A DNA stretch of 64,000 nucleotides, taken from the NCBI RefSeq assembly GCF_001482405.1, contig NZ_LPXO01000005.1, positions 237,263-301,262 on the forward strand, written 5' to 3'. This stretch comes from Pseudoponticoccus marisrubri (GTDB lineage: Bacteria; Pseudomonadota; Alphaproteobacteria; Rhodobacterales; Rhodobacteraceae). Below the pieces are notes generated by a model. It was not told the origin of the DNA. It searched no databases and was given only the letters and a program-made list of their open reading frames with translations. Of this stretch, positions 44,585 through 53,227 are shown piece by piece; within the stretch, counting starts at the first letter, position 1, and each line of letters starts with the position of its first letter. The translations under genes and the position numbers were made by a program.

Positions 44585-45315
44585 GGGGTGAATCCTTTCA
44601 GAACGCCGGCCAGCGCGGCCGCCACGCGGGTGACGCCGGCGTCATCGGCCAGCAGGTCGTTGCGCACCTCCAGCAGAACATGCGGCAGCCCGTGCGGCTC
44701 GGCATGGACGGGGATGGTGTAGTCCGAGTCGTCCTCGATCTCGTAAGGGTCATTGGCGACGACCGGGCCGGGCCATGCCTCGGACAGGCCGGCCATCAGG
44801 TGGCGGAACAGCGCGTTGCCGTCTCGGGCCAGCACGCCGATTTCCGTGGTACGCGGGGCGCCACCCTGCTTGCGTGCCGTGAAACTGTGGACCGAGACCA
44901 GCGCGGACCGGCCCACCCGCGCCGCGGCGACCGCCGCATGGTAGGGCTGGTGGATCTGCTCCCAGCGGGCCGCGCGCGCCGCCTCGGACAGGCCATCATT
45001 GCCGGGCACGAGGCGCGCGTCCGAGATCGCGGGCATCAGGTCCGGCGCAGCGGCGGGCCGGTTGCAGTCGATCACCAGCCGCGAATAGGGCTGCGCCACG
45101 CCGCGCGCGCCCAGCCGGTCGGCCAAGGCCTCGGCCAGCGCCAGCGCGCCGGGATCCCAGCCGATATGATCCAGCAGATCGGCACGGGCCAGCCCCAGGT
45201 CGCCAAGCGCCTGCGGCACGGCATGGCCCGCATGTTCGCAGGTCAGCAGCCACGGGCCGGCGGCCTCTGTGCCGAAAAACCGGGCGGGGGACGGGTCGTT
45301 CGCGGATAAAACCAA
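44581..45315 (-). CDS. N-formylglutamate amidohydrolase (HutG)-like hydrolase
   Basis: 244 residues: LLTCEHAGHAVP (Glu/His metal site), HIGWDPGALALAEALADRL, SRLVIDCNRP, LVSVHSFTARKQG and HAEPHGLPHVLLEVRNDLL. The fold is that of N-formylglutamate amidohydrolase, but his genes are absent, so the true substrate may be another N-acyl or amide compound. The only usable start is TTG 45315, preceded by AGGTGG. It is divergent from the glutamine-synthetase-like gene with operator B between. Confidence 0.8.
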   Translation of the reverse strand: MVLSANDPSPARFFGTEAAGPWLLTCEHAGHAVPQALGDLGLARADLLDHIGWDPGALALAEALADRLGARGVAQPYSRLVIDCNRPAAAPDLMPAISDARLVPGNDGLSEAARAARWEQIHQPYHAAVAAARVGRSALVSVHSFTARKQGGAPRTTEIGVLARDGNALFRHLMAGLSEAWPGPVVANDPYEIEDDSDYTIPVHAEPHGLPHVLLEVRNDLLADDAGVTRVAAALAGVLKGFTP

Positions 45316-45334
45316 AAGCCACCTATTGCATTAT

Positions 45335-45350
45335 GCGAACATTTGTTCAC
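45335..45350. promoter_or_regulatory. Operator-like palindrome B
   Basis: GCGAACATTTGTTCAC is an inverted dyad (CGRACA-N2-TGTYCR) in the 72-nt gap between the divergent deformylase-like and ligase genes. A further half-site TTCGAAC follows at 45354-45360, and the left flank GCATTATGCGAACA resembles sites D and E. Confidence 0.6.
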
Positions 45351-45387
45351 AATTTCGAACGGACGACAAGCGCTTTGCGAGGACGAG

Positions 45388-46686
45388 ATGCCGACACCCC
45401 TGATCATGGCCTGCACCAGCGACCTGTCCGGCCTCGTGCGTGGCAAGGGGTTCGCCCTGGCCGATCTGGAGAGGCGCATCGCCAGCGGTGTCGGCTGGAC
45501 GCCGACGAACGCGCAGATCACCTGTTTCGACGGGATCGCGCCCTCGCCGTTCGGCTCGCTGGGCGACGTGGTGCTCTGGCCCGACGCCGACACGGTGATC
45601 GAGGCGCCGATCCCCGATGCCCCGCCCCTGCGCATGGTGCTGGGCGATATCCGCGAGCGCGACGGCGCCGCCTGGATGGCCTGCGCTCGCGGCCACCTGC
45701 GGGCCGCGATCGACCGGTTCCATGCCGCCACGGGGGCCGATCTGCGCGTCAGCTTCGAGCATGAGTTCACCCTGTCGGGGCTTGAAGGCGGGGCCGGTTT
45801 CTCGCTCGAGGGCTTCCACGCCGCGCAACCCTTTGCCGAGGACCTGCTGCAGGCGCTGACCGCCGCCGGCATGGAACCCGACAGCTTCCTGCGCGAATAC
45901 GGACCCGGCCAGTTCGAGGTCACGCTGGCGCCGAAACCCGCCCTGCGCGCCGCGGACGAGGCCATCGCCCTGCGCGAGATCACCCGCGCCGTGGCCCGAG
46001 CACATGGCCGGCGCGCCAGCTTCGCGCCGCTTCCCGATGCCGACACCGTGGGCAATGGCGTGCATATCCATCTCAGCCTGTGGGACGGCGACACCCCGCT
46101 GACCCACGACCCCGAGGGCCCCGCAGGGCTGTCGCCCCGGGCCGCGCAGGCCGCCGCCGGGATCGTCGCGCACATGCCGGCGCTATGTGCACTGACCGCG
46201 GCCTCGGTGGCCAGCTACCACCGGCTGACCCCGCATCGCTGGAGCGCGGCCTATGCCAACCTTGCCGTGCAGGACCGCGAGGCCGGGCTGCGCATCTGCC
46301 CTGTCACCGCGACCGATCCCGCGCGCATGGCGCGGCAGTTCAATTATGAATACCGCGCCGCCGATGCCACGGCCTCGCCCTGGCTGGCGCTCTCGGCGCT
46401 GATCCATGCCGCCGCCGCGGGGGTCGAGGACGCGCTGCCCTGCCCCGCCCCGACCACCGGCGACCTGTCCGAACGCACCGATGACGCCTTGCGCGCCGAG
46501 GGGATCGACCCGCTGCCGCGCAGCCTGCCACAGGCGCTGGAGACCCTGCAGGCCAGCCCGGCGCTGGCCGCATGGTACGGCGCGCCCTTCCTGTCGCTTT
46601 ATGCCGATCACAAGCGTCACGAGGCCGGCGAGGTCGCGGGGCTGGAGCTGGCCGAGATGCTCAACCGCTACGCAGATGTCTACTGA
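45388..46686 (+). CDS. Glutamine-synthetase-family ligase (PuuA-like)
   Basis: 432 residues. Catalytic-domain motifs of GS: FEHEFTL (metal Glu), QFEVTLAP, NGVHIHLSLWDG (metal/ATP His), SYHRLTPHRWSAAYAN and RQFNYEYRAADATASPWLALSALIHA. The protein lacks the adenylylation site region of GlnA and belongs to the gamma-glutamylamide ligase branch (PuuA, GlnA3, GmaS). It would join glutamate to an amine, or use a related acid. The Pot-type transporter downstream supports a polyamine-like substrate. ATG 45388 follows GAGGACGAG. Confidence 0.85.
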   Translation: MPTPLIMACTSDLSGLVRGKGFALADLERRIASGVGWTPTNAQITCFDGIAPSPFGSLGDVVLWPDADTVIEAPIPDAPPLRMVLGDIRERDGAAWMACARGHLRAAIDRFHAATGADLRVSFEHEFTLSGLEGGAGFSLEGFHAAQPFAEDLLQALTAAGMEPDSFLREYGPGQFEVTLAPKPALRAADEAIALREITRAVARAHGRRASFAPLPDADTVGNGVHIHLSLWDGDTPLTHDPEGPAGLSPRAAQAAAGIVAHMPALCALTAASVASYHRLTPHRWSAAYANLAVQDREAGLRICPVTATDPARMARQFNYEYRAADATASPWLALSALIHAAAAGVEDALPCPAPTTGDLSERTDDALRAEGIDPLPRSLPQALETLQASPALAAWYGAPFLSLYADHKRHEAGEVAGLELAEMLNRYADVY

Positions 46687-46736
46687 CCCGGCCGCGCCCC
46701 GGGTCGATGCTTGAAAATGACCGCATTGCGCGCAAT

Positions 46737-46753
46737 AGTTCACTATCCGAACA
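46737..46753. promoter_or_regulatory. Operator-like palindrome C
   Basis: AGTTCACTATCCGAACA fits the everted form WGTYC-N7-GAACA shared with sites D and E. It ends 13 nt before the PotD-like start codon, immediately upstream of its ribosome binding site, a position typical of repression. A perfect dyad ATTGCGCGCAAT lies next to it at 46725-46736. Confidence 0.55.
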
Positions 46754-46766
46754 GGGAGATCACAAA

Positions 46767-47945
46767 ATGAAAACCAGACCCACCTTGCCCGCATCCCTGC
46801 GCAACCCCATGGCGGGGGCGCTCAGCCGACGCCAGATGATGGGCGGCATGGCCGCCGGTCTTGCCGCGGCCGGGATGCCGATGAGCGCCCGCGCGCAGGC
46901 CGAACAGATCGCCCTGCTGACCTGGGACGCCTATGCCGACCCGCGCCTGCTCGACATGTGGCGCGAGACCACCGGCAACGGCGCGCGCTACGAGATCCAC
47001 ATCAGCGACCCGACCTCGGTCAACCGCCTGCGCGCGGGCGAGACGGATGTCTGGAACTTCATCAACCTCAACAACCCCTGGGCGCGGCAGGTGCTGTGGC
47101 CCGAAGGGCTGATCTACGACCTGCCCCGCGACCGGTTCGAACCGCTCTACGCACAGATGTTCGAGAAATTCGCCATGCCCTATGACTGGGCCCTGAGCCA
47201 GGACGGCGAGCACCTGCTGGGCGTCGTGCAGCGCTTCGAGACCTTCGACTTCGTGGTCAATTCCGACGTGATCGCGCCGGCCACCGCCAAGGACGAGGGC
47301 TGGGACCTGTTCAACAACCCCGACTTCGCGAACCGCTACGGCATCCTCGCCTACGAGGACTGGAACGTGATGGATATCTGCATGGGCGCGGGCATCCACC
47401 CCTACAAGCCCAAGACCGAGGCCGATTACGCCAAGTTCGAGGAAACCGCACGGCGCTGGATCAACAATGCCAAGCTCATCACCACCGATTTCGTGCAGCT
47501 GAACCTCGCCATGCTGAACGGCGAGATCGACCTCTACTTCACCGGCGGCACCTACACGGCCAGCTCGGCCCGGGCCGAGGGCGCGACCAACATCTATGCC
47601 ATCACGCCGAATTCCGGCCCCGCCGACGGCAAGGGCGGGATCAACTGGATCGAGCTCAACTCGGCCGTGGCCAACCCGCAGGGCAAGGAGGCGACGCTCG
47701 ACTTCCTGGAATGGATCACCACGCCCGACGCGGCCGAGATCGTGGCCCGCGGCAATGGCAACCTGCAGCCGGTCAGCCAGATGGCGCAGGACGAGGTGCT
47801 GGGCCGCTTCTCGGCGGACGAGCTGAACGCGATCCAGTGGGACGAGTTCGACGAGCGCATCGCCAACGCGGTCGAGTTCGACATCGTGCCGGATTACGAC
47901 CGTCTCTACGACATCTACTCGGCGGCCATCCGTGATCGCGGCTGA
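46767..47945 (+). CDS. Pot-type ABC substrate-binding protein (polyamine-like), Tat-exported
   Basis: 392 residues. The N-terminus LSRRQMMGGMAAGLAAAGMPMSARA (shortened: SRRQMMGG) is a twin-arginine signal. The mature part has a PotD/PotF-like pattern: LLTWDAYADPRLL, VWNFINLNNPWARQ, GILAYEDWNVMDI and EATLDFLEWITTPDAAEIVARGNG. It captures a cationic or amide compound for the downstream permeases. AGGGAG precedes ATG 46767. It starts 80 nt after the ligase gene, with its own operator-like site. Confidence 0.88.
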   Translation: MKTRPTLPASLRNPMAGALSRRQMMGGMAAGLAAAGMPMSARAQAEQIALLTWDAYADPRLLDMWRETTGNGARYEIHISDPTSVNRLRAGETDVWNFINLNNPWARQVLWPEGLIYDLPRDRFEPLYAQMFEKFAMPYDWALSQDGEHLLGVVQRFETFDFVVNSDVIAPATAKDEGWDLFNNPDFANRYGILAYEDWNVMDICMGAGIHPYKPKTEADYAKFEETARRWINNAKLITTDFVQLNLAMLNGEIDLYFTGGTYTASSARAEGATNIYAITPNSGPADGKGGINWIELNSAVANPQGKEATLDFLEWITTPDAAEIVARGNGNLQPVSQMAQDEVLGRFSADELNAIQWDEFDERIANAVEFDIVPDYDRLYDIYSAAIRDRG

Positions 47946-47952
47946 ACCGCAG

Positions 47953-48981
47953 ATGACCGGAACGCCGGCCGACACGACACCCGCGCTCAGCCTTCAGAGG
48001 CTGAGCCGGCATTTCGGCGCGACCCGGGCGCTTCGCGATGTCTCGCTCGACATCGCGGAGGGCGAATTCTTCACCATTGTCGGACCCTCCGGGTCCGGCA
48101 AGACCACGCTCCTGCGCATCCTCGCCGGGCTGGACCGGCCGACCAGCGGCGCGCTGCTGCTGCGCGGGCAGGACGTCACGCTGCAACCGCCCAACAAGCG
48201 GCCCACGGCGATGGTCTTCCAGTCACTGGCGCTGTTCGACCATCGCAGCGTCGGGCAGAATGTCGAGTTCGCGCTGAAGATGCGCGGCGTGGGCGCCGAG
48301 GCGCGCAAGACCCGCGCGCTTGAGCTGCTGGAGCTGGTACGGCTGGGCGCCGATTATTACGGCCGCCCTGTCACGCAATGCTCGGGCGGCGAACGGCAGC
48401 GCGTGGCGCTGGCCCGGGCGCTGGCCTCGGATCCCGAGATCCTGTTCTTCGACGAGCCGCTCTCGGCGCTGGACTACCGCCTGCGCAAGACGCTCGAGGT
48501 CGAGCTGCGCGGACTGCAGCGCCGCACCGGGCGCACCTTCGTCTACATCACCCACAGCCTCGAAGAGGCGATGGTCATGTCCGACCGCATCGGCATCATG
48601 AAGGATGGCGCATTGGTGCAGGTGGGAACGCCCTCGCAGATCTATGACCGCCCGCGCGACCGTTTCGTGGCGCGCTTCATGGGCGAGGTGAACATCCTCG
48701 AGATCCGCGACGGCCGGCTGGTCGAGCTGGACACCCCCCTGCCCGGCCGTGCCGACGGCTATCTCGTGCTGCGCCCCGAGGCGCTGAGCCCGACCGAAAG
48801 CGGCCTGCCGATCCGCTGCACGGTGCTGGAGCGGTTCCAGCTGGGCTCGCGCGTGCAGCTGCACCTCGACACACCGGCCGGGCTGATGATCGCCGAACAG
48901 CCCGCCTCCTGCACGTTGCAGGCCGGCGACGAGGCCACCTTCTCCTTCGACCCCGACGCGGCGCACAGGGTGAGCGAATGA
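47953..48981 (+). CDS. Pot-type ABC transporter ATPase
   Basis: 342 residues: Walker A GPSGSGKTTLLR, Q-loop VFQSLALFDH, signature CSGGERQRVALARAL (Cys replaces the usual Leu), Walker B EILFFDEPLSALD, H-switch THSLEEA, and a C-terminal TOBE domain (YLVLRPEALSPTE, HLDTPAG). ATG 47953 is chosen; a GTG at 47932 inside the SBP gene is the alternative. It powers the two Pot-type permeases that follow. Confidence 0.9.
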   Translation: MTGTPADTTPALSLQRLSRHFGATRALRDVSLDIAEGEFFTIVGPSGSGKTTLLRILAGLDRPTSGALLLRGQDVTLQPPNKRPTAMVFQSLALFDHRSVGQNVEFALKMRGVGAEARKTRALELLELVRLGADYYGRPVTQCSGGERQRVALARALASDPEILFFDEPLSALDYRLRKTLEVELRGLQRRTGRTFVYITHSLEEAMVMSDRIGIMKDGALVQVGTPSQIYDRPRDRFVARFMGEVNILEIRDGRLVELDTPLPGRADGYLVLRPEALSPTESGLPIRCTVLERFQLGSRVQLHLDTPAGLMIAEQPASCTLQAGDEATFSFDPDAAHRVSE

Positions 48982-49820
48982 AACAGCGCGCGGGCTACCT
49001 GTTCATGGCGCCGGTGGCGCTGTTCCTGCTGGTGGGCTTTGCCACGCCGATCTTCATCGTCGGCTGGTATTCCCTGATCGAGCCGCGCACCTTCGAGCTG
49101 ACCTCGGATCTGACACTGGCCAATTACCGCGCCGCCTTCACCGAGGGCTATGGCGGGCCGTTCTACTGGTCGATCCTCGGCGCCTTCGCTACCGTGGCGA
49201 CCTGCGCGCTGCTGGCCTGGCCCACGGCCAAGATGCTGCATGCCCGCGCGGGCCGCGGCGCGGCCATCGTCACCGGTCTGATCGCCGTGCCGATCTTCGT
49301 CAGCGAATCCGTGCGCCTGTTCGGCCTGTCGCTCTTCCTGATGCCGGGCGGCGGGATCCTGGCCGGCTCGCTCAAGGCGCTGTTCGGCGTCTCGATCGGG
49401 ACGGTGCTGAACACCAAGATCGCGGTCTGGCTGGGGCTCGTCTACGTGCATTTCCCCTTCATGCTGTTTCCGCTGCTGCTGGGCGTCGCGCTGATCCCGC
49501 AGGACCGCATCGACGCGGCGCGCGACCTTGGCGCCTCGCGCTGGCAGGTGCTGCGCGAGATCGAGTTGCCGCTGGCCCTGCCCGGGCTGGCCATCGGGGC
49601 GCTGCTGACCTTCGTGCTGTGCATCGGCGCCAATGCCGAGGCCGCGATCCTTGGCGGGCAGGCCGTCACCGTGGTCACCCGCGCGATCGAGCAGCGCTTT
49701 TCCTACGCGCAGGACTGGCCCATGGGCGCGGCGCTGACCATGCTGGTGACGCTGGTAACCGCGCTCGTCGTCTTCCCGGTGCTGTCACGCATCGACCTCA
49801 ACCGATTGATTCGCCGATGA
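48978..49820 (+). CDS. Pot-type ABC permease 1 (PotB-like)
   Basis: 280 residues, about six transmembrane helices, starting MKQRAGYLFMAPVALFLLVG. The EAA loop is DAARDLGASRWQVLREIELP. The ATG overlaps the ATPase stop as ATGA and the stop overlaps the next permease start, so all four transporter genes are one translational unit. Confidence 0.9.
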   Translation: MKQRAGYLFMAPVALFLLVGFATPIFIVGWYSLIEPRTFELTSDLTLANYRAAFTEGYGGPFYWSILGAFATVATCALLAWPTAKMLHARAGRGAAIVTGLIAVPIFVSESVRLFGLSLFLMPGGGILAGSLKALFGVSIGTVLNTKIAVWLGLVYVHFPFMLFPLLLGVALIPQDRIDAARDLGASRWQVLREIELPLALPGLAIGALLTFVLCIGANAEAAILGGQAVTVVTRAIEQRFSYAQDWPMGAALTMLVTLVTALVVFPVLSRIDLNRLIRR

Positions 49821-50632
49821 AGAAACAGCTGCAAGCCCTCTGGCTGACGGTGATCCTGGTGCTGCTCTACGTGCCGATCCTGTCGGTGATCCTCGCCAGC
49901 CTCGCCAATACCCGCTACATGCGCTTTCCGCATCGCAACTGGTCGATCGGCGCCTACACGGACGCGTTCTCGCAGCAGGAGACGCTGGTCCTGCATCTCG
50001 TCTCGCTCAAGGTGGCGGCTCTGGTCACGTTGCTGGCGCTGGTGCTGGCCACGCTGGGGGCGATGGCCTTTGCCCGCTACGACTGGCGCGGGCGCTCGAT
50101 CTACCAGAAGGCGGTGGTGCTGCCGATCTTCTTTCCGCAGCCCGTGCTGGGGCTGGCGCTCTTGCTGTTCTTCTCGGCGCTCGGCATCACGCCCAGCTGG
50201 AAGACGGCCGTCTTCGCGCATCTGGTCTGGATCCTGCCCATCGTGACGCTGGTGATCTCGATCCGGCTGTTCGGCTACGACCCCGCGCAGGAAGATGCGG
50301 CCCGCGACCTGGGCGCCACGCGGCTCCAGACCCTGCGCGAGGTCACCCTGCCGCATCTGGCGCCGGGGCTGATCTCGGGCGGGCTGTTCGCCTTCCTGCT
50401 GTCCTGGTCGAACCTGCCGCTGTCGATCTTCACCACCGGCGCCGACACGACTCTGCCGGAATGGCTGTTCAGCCGGGTGGCGACGAATTACGCGCCGGTG
50501 GTCTCGGCCATCGCGGTGATCGGCACGCTGGCCTCGGTGCTGTTCGGGTTGGTGGTGCTGGCGGCGCTGTGGATGCAGCGCCGCGCCGCGCGTCAGTCGA
50601 GTTCCGCCTCGGCCTCGATCTCGACCGCGTAA
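49817..50632 (+). CDS. Pot-type ABC permease 2 (PotC-like)
   Basis: 271 residues, about six helices; EAA loop DAARDLGATRLQTLREVTLP. It overlaps permease 1 by 4 nt. Its last 13 codons (a serine-rich tail SSSASASISTA) overlap by 40 nt the convergent aldo/keto reductase-RidA gene, so both proteins constrain the same DNA. No terminator lies between them. Confidence 0.9.
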   Translation: MKKQLQALWLTVILVLLYVPILSVILASLANTRYMRFPHRNWSIGAYTDAFSQQETLVLHLVSLKVAALVTLLALVLATLGAMAFARYDWRGRSIYQKAVVLPIFFPQPVLGLALLLFFSALGITPSWKTAVFAHLVWILPIVTLVISIRLFGYDPAQEDAARDLGATRLQTLREVTLPHLAPGLISGGLFAFLLSWSNLPLSIFTTGADTTLPEWLFSRVATNYAPVVSAIAVIGTLASVLFGLVVLAALWMQRRAARQSSSASASISTA

Positions 50633-52053
50633 CCGCCGATCAGCTCCTTGACCACGATCAGCGTGTTGGCCGGGCGGGTCTCGCCGAAATAGCGCGCATG
50701 CACCTGCGAGACCGCCTGCCAGTCGGCCTCCTCGGTCAGGTAGATCCGGGTGCGCAGCACATCGTCCAGCGTGCCGCCCAGCGACGACACGGCCCCCGCG
50801 ATCTTGTCGAGGATGTAGACCGCCTGCCCCGCCGCATCGCCCGGACAGACGGCGCCCCCGTGCGGGTCGGTCGCCGTGGTGCCGCTGACGAGGATGCGCT
50901 GGCCCTTGCGAACCGCGCGGGCAAAGCCGGCCTTCGCCTCCCAGATCGACCCACTCTCGGCGCGCCTGCGCCCCGGGCGCGGCTCGGAGACCGCAATCAC
51001 CGGCGGCAGCGCGTCGAGGTGATGGGACAGGTCGCCCGAGGCGGTCAGGAAGGGCGGCTTGCGGTACTCGTCGCCGCAATCGCCGGGGATCGGATCCAGT
51101 TCCGCCACCGCCGCGTCGATCGTGGCGCGGTCCTCGGCATCCAGCGCAAAGCCCAGCATCCGCCGGTTGTCGTCGCGATGCGCGTTCTCGCCCAGCCGCG
51201 CGCCCACGATCACGCCCGCCGTGGCGCCCTGTTCCAGCACCCAGCGGCTGGCCACGTTGCTGACCGACACACCGTGCCGGTCGCCCACCGCCGCCAGCGC
51301 CTGCAGCAGGGTCTGGAAGCGGTCCCAGCCGCCCGCGGTCTCGATGAAGCGCATGTATTTCATGCGGCTCCAATCGGCGATCTCGGCCGGTTTGGCTTGG
51401 CCCAGCCACTTGTTCGACAGGAACCCGCCGCACAGCGTGCCGAAGCCCAGAAGCCCCACGCCATGCGCCTCGGCCACGGCGGTCAGCTCGCCCGCCGCGC
51501 GCCGGTCCACGACCGAGAAGCAGACCTGGTTCGTGGCGACCTCGATCCCCTGTTTCAGCACCATGCGCAGATGCGCGGCGTCGAAATTGGTCAGCCCGAT
51601 ATGGCCCACCAGCCCTTCCTCGCGCAGCTTCATCAGCTCGACCAGCGCGTCGAGATACTCGGGCGACTGGTACTGCCACCAGTGGAACTGCATCACGTCG
51701 ACCCGGTCCATGGCCAGCCGCTCCAGCGCGGTCTCGACGCCGCGGCGCACGGTGCCGGCATCCATCACCCCGGGCTCGGGGCACCACTTGGTCAGGATGG
51801 TCGGGCGTGGCCCACCCTCGGCGGCGAGGATCTTCGCCGCGCGGCCCGCCACGATCTCGGCGCTGCCGTAATGGTCGGCCATGTCGAAGGTGGTAAACCC
51901 CTCGCGCGCGTAATCGGCCAGCGCCTCGGCCGCCGCGTCGAGGTCGAAGGCGCGGCCGTCCCGCTCCTGGTCGGCCATCTGCCAAAGACCGGTGACGATG
52001 CGGGACAGCGACAGCCCCGATGGCAGGGAAATCCGGTCCAGAGAATCTTTCAT
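50593..52053 (-). CDS. Aldo/keto reductase fused to a RidA (YjgF)-type domain
   Basis: 486 residues. Residues ~1-335 are an aldo/keto reductase: FDMADHYG (Asp and catalytic Tyr), LTKWCPE (Lys) and MQFHWWQY (His) give the full tetrad, with GVIVGARLGEN for the cofactor. Residues ~370-486 are a RidA domain (ILVSGTTATDPHGG, YILDKIAGAVSSLGGTLDDV, RTRIYLTE with the catalytic Arg, RPANTLIVVKELIGG). RidA deaminates reactive imines and enamines. The fusion could reduce or hydrolyse an unstable imine/aldehyde in one polypeptide. ATG 52053 is used because it begins the AKR barrel; it is divergent from the SBP gene at site D. Confidence 0.88.
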   Translation of the reverse strand: MKDSLDRISLPSGLSLSRIVTGLWQMADQERDGRAFDLDAAAEALADYAREGFTTFDMADHYGSAEIVAGRAAKILAAEGGPRPTILTKWCPEPGVMDAGTVRRGVETALERLAMDRVDVMQFHWWQYQSPEYLDALVELMKLREEGLVGHIGLTNFDAAHLRMVLKQGIEVATNQVCFSVVDRRAAGELTAVAEAHGVGLLGFGTLCGGFLSNKWLGQAKPAEIADWSRMKYMRFIETAGGWDRFQTLLQALAAVGDRHGVSVSNVASRWVLEQGATAGVIVGARLGENAHRDDNRRMLGFALDAEDRATIDAAVAELDPIPGDCGDEYRKPPFLTASGDLSHHLDALPPVIAVSEPRPGRRRAESGSIWEAKAGFARAVRKGQRILVSGTTATDPHGGAVCPGDAAGQAVYILDKIAGAVSSLGGTLDDVLRTRIYLTEEADWQAVSQVHARYFGETRPANTLIVVKELIGGYAVEIEAEAELD

Positions 52054-52266
52054 GTGTCGGGCGCCTTTCGCACAGCTGTTCGTCATGTTCATGGGGTTGC
52101 GGCACACTGGGCCGTCCCCGCAGCGGGGTCAATCCTGTGGAAAACCCCGCCAAGCCGGGCGCCGGACCCCGTCAAATGCGGGCTCAAGGCCCGAATCGCG
52201 CAGGGCAGCGCCACATGGCTTCAGAAAATCATTGACCCAAACCCGGCCCATGGACAAACATGTTTT

Positions 52267-52291
52267 CGGACATTTGTCCGCATAACGAACA
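52267..52291. promoter_or_regulatory. Operator-like double palindrome D
   Basis: A perfect inverted dyad CGGACATTTGTCCG (52267-52280) overlaps an everted site TGTCCGCATAACGAACA (52275-52291). It stands between the divergent AKR-RidA gene and the SBP gene, 44 nt before the SBP start. It is the best-defined member of the five-site family. Confidence 0.65.
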
Positions 52292-52334
52292 ACGTGGCAG
52301 AATACCCGCCCTTGAACGCAACAGGAGACAGACC

Positions 52335-53141
52335 ATGAAGACCTGGCTTATCGCAGGGATCGCCGCCCTTGGACTGACGCTGACCGCGACCCCGGACGCG
52401 CAGGCGAAATCGCTCGAGGAGATCCTGTCCGACGGCACGATCCGCATCGGCATCAACCCCAACTTCCCGAACATGAGCACCCGCAACGAGGATGGCGAGT
52501 GGGAAGGTTTCGACATCGAGATCGGCACCATGCTGGCCGAAAAGCTGGGCGTCGAGGTGGAATGGGTCCCGACCGAGACCGCGCAGCGCGTGCCCTTCCT
52601 CGTCTCCGACCGGATCGACGTGTCCATGGGCGCGCTGACCCGCAACTCCGAACGCGCCAAGCTGATCGACTACACCGTACCGCTGCACACCGAGGTGCTG
52701 GCCGTGCTGGCCACCGACCAGATCGAAGGCGACAGCTGGGAGGATTTCAACAAGGACGGCGTCACCCTCGCCAACATGCGTGGCAACTGGACCGTGGGCT
52801 GGATCGAGGAGAACATGCCCAATGTCGAGCTGGAACTGGTCGACAGCATCGCCGACACCGTCCGGCTGGTGGCGCAGGGCCGCGCCGATGCCATCGTCGA
52901 GAATATCGACTTCTTCATGGGCTTCACCGGCAACCACGAAGGCGTCAACTGGCGTGTCGTGCCCGAGCCGATCTTTGTCGCCTACTGCGCGCTCGGCGTG
53001 AGCCAGGGCAATGACAACCTCGTCGAGGTGCTCAACATCCTGCTCTACGACCTGCACAGCTCCGGCACCGTCAAGGCGGTCTGGGAAGAGAACTACGGCG
53101 CGCCGATGCTGCGCGAAGTGCCCGTCTCGCCCTGGTTCTGA
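52335..53141 (+). CDS. Polar-amino-acid ABC substrate-binding protein (family 3)
   Basis: 268 residues with Sec signal ending DAQA near residue 25. SBP family 3 pattern: ILSDGTIRIGINPNFPNMS, WEGFDIEIGTMLAEKLGVEVEWVPT, LVSDRIDVSMGALTRNSERA, then DYTVPLHTEVLAV. ACAGGAGACAGACC precedes ATG 52335. It feeds the two permeases and ATPase that follow. The class usually binds amino acids or opines; the exact ligand is unknown. Confidence 0.9.
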   Translation: MKTWLIAGIAALGLTLTATPDAQAKSLEEILSDGTIRIGINPNFPNMSTRNEDGEWEGFDIEIGTMLAEKLGVEVEWVPTETAQRVPFLVSDRIDVSMGALTRNSERAKLIDYTVPLHTEVLAVLATDQIEGDSWEDFNKDGVTLANMRGNWTVGWIEENMPNVELELVDSIADTVRLVAQGRADAIVENIDFFMGFTGNHEGVNWRVVPEPIFVAYCALGVSQGNDNLVEVLNILLYDLHSSGTVKAVWEENYGAPMLREVPVSPWF

Positions 53142-53153
53142 TCCCCGCCACTC

Positions 53154-53182
53154 CAGGGGGCGTGGCCCACCCGCGCCCCCTG
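53154..53182 (+). terminator. Intercistronic hairpin after the family-3 SBP gene
   Basis: CAGGGGGCG (53154-53162) pairs with CGCCCCCTG (53174-53182). A pyrimidine-rich tract but no run of U follows. The place, 12 nt after the SBP stop and before the permease, is the same as that of the hairpin at 39663. Confidence 0.45.
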
Positions 53183-53227
53183 CCCTCCCCCCTCCCCCGC
53201 ACACGCAGGCCCGAAGCACCCCCTCGC

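Noticed and set aside
44581..45315. Histidine-utilisation hutG.
   Set aside because: No other hut genes are present; only the fold is supported, so no symbol was given.
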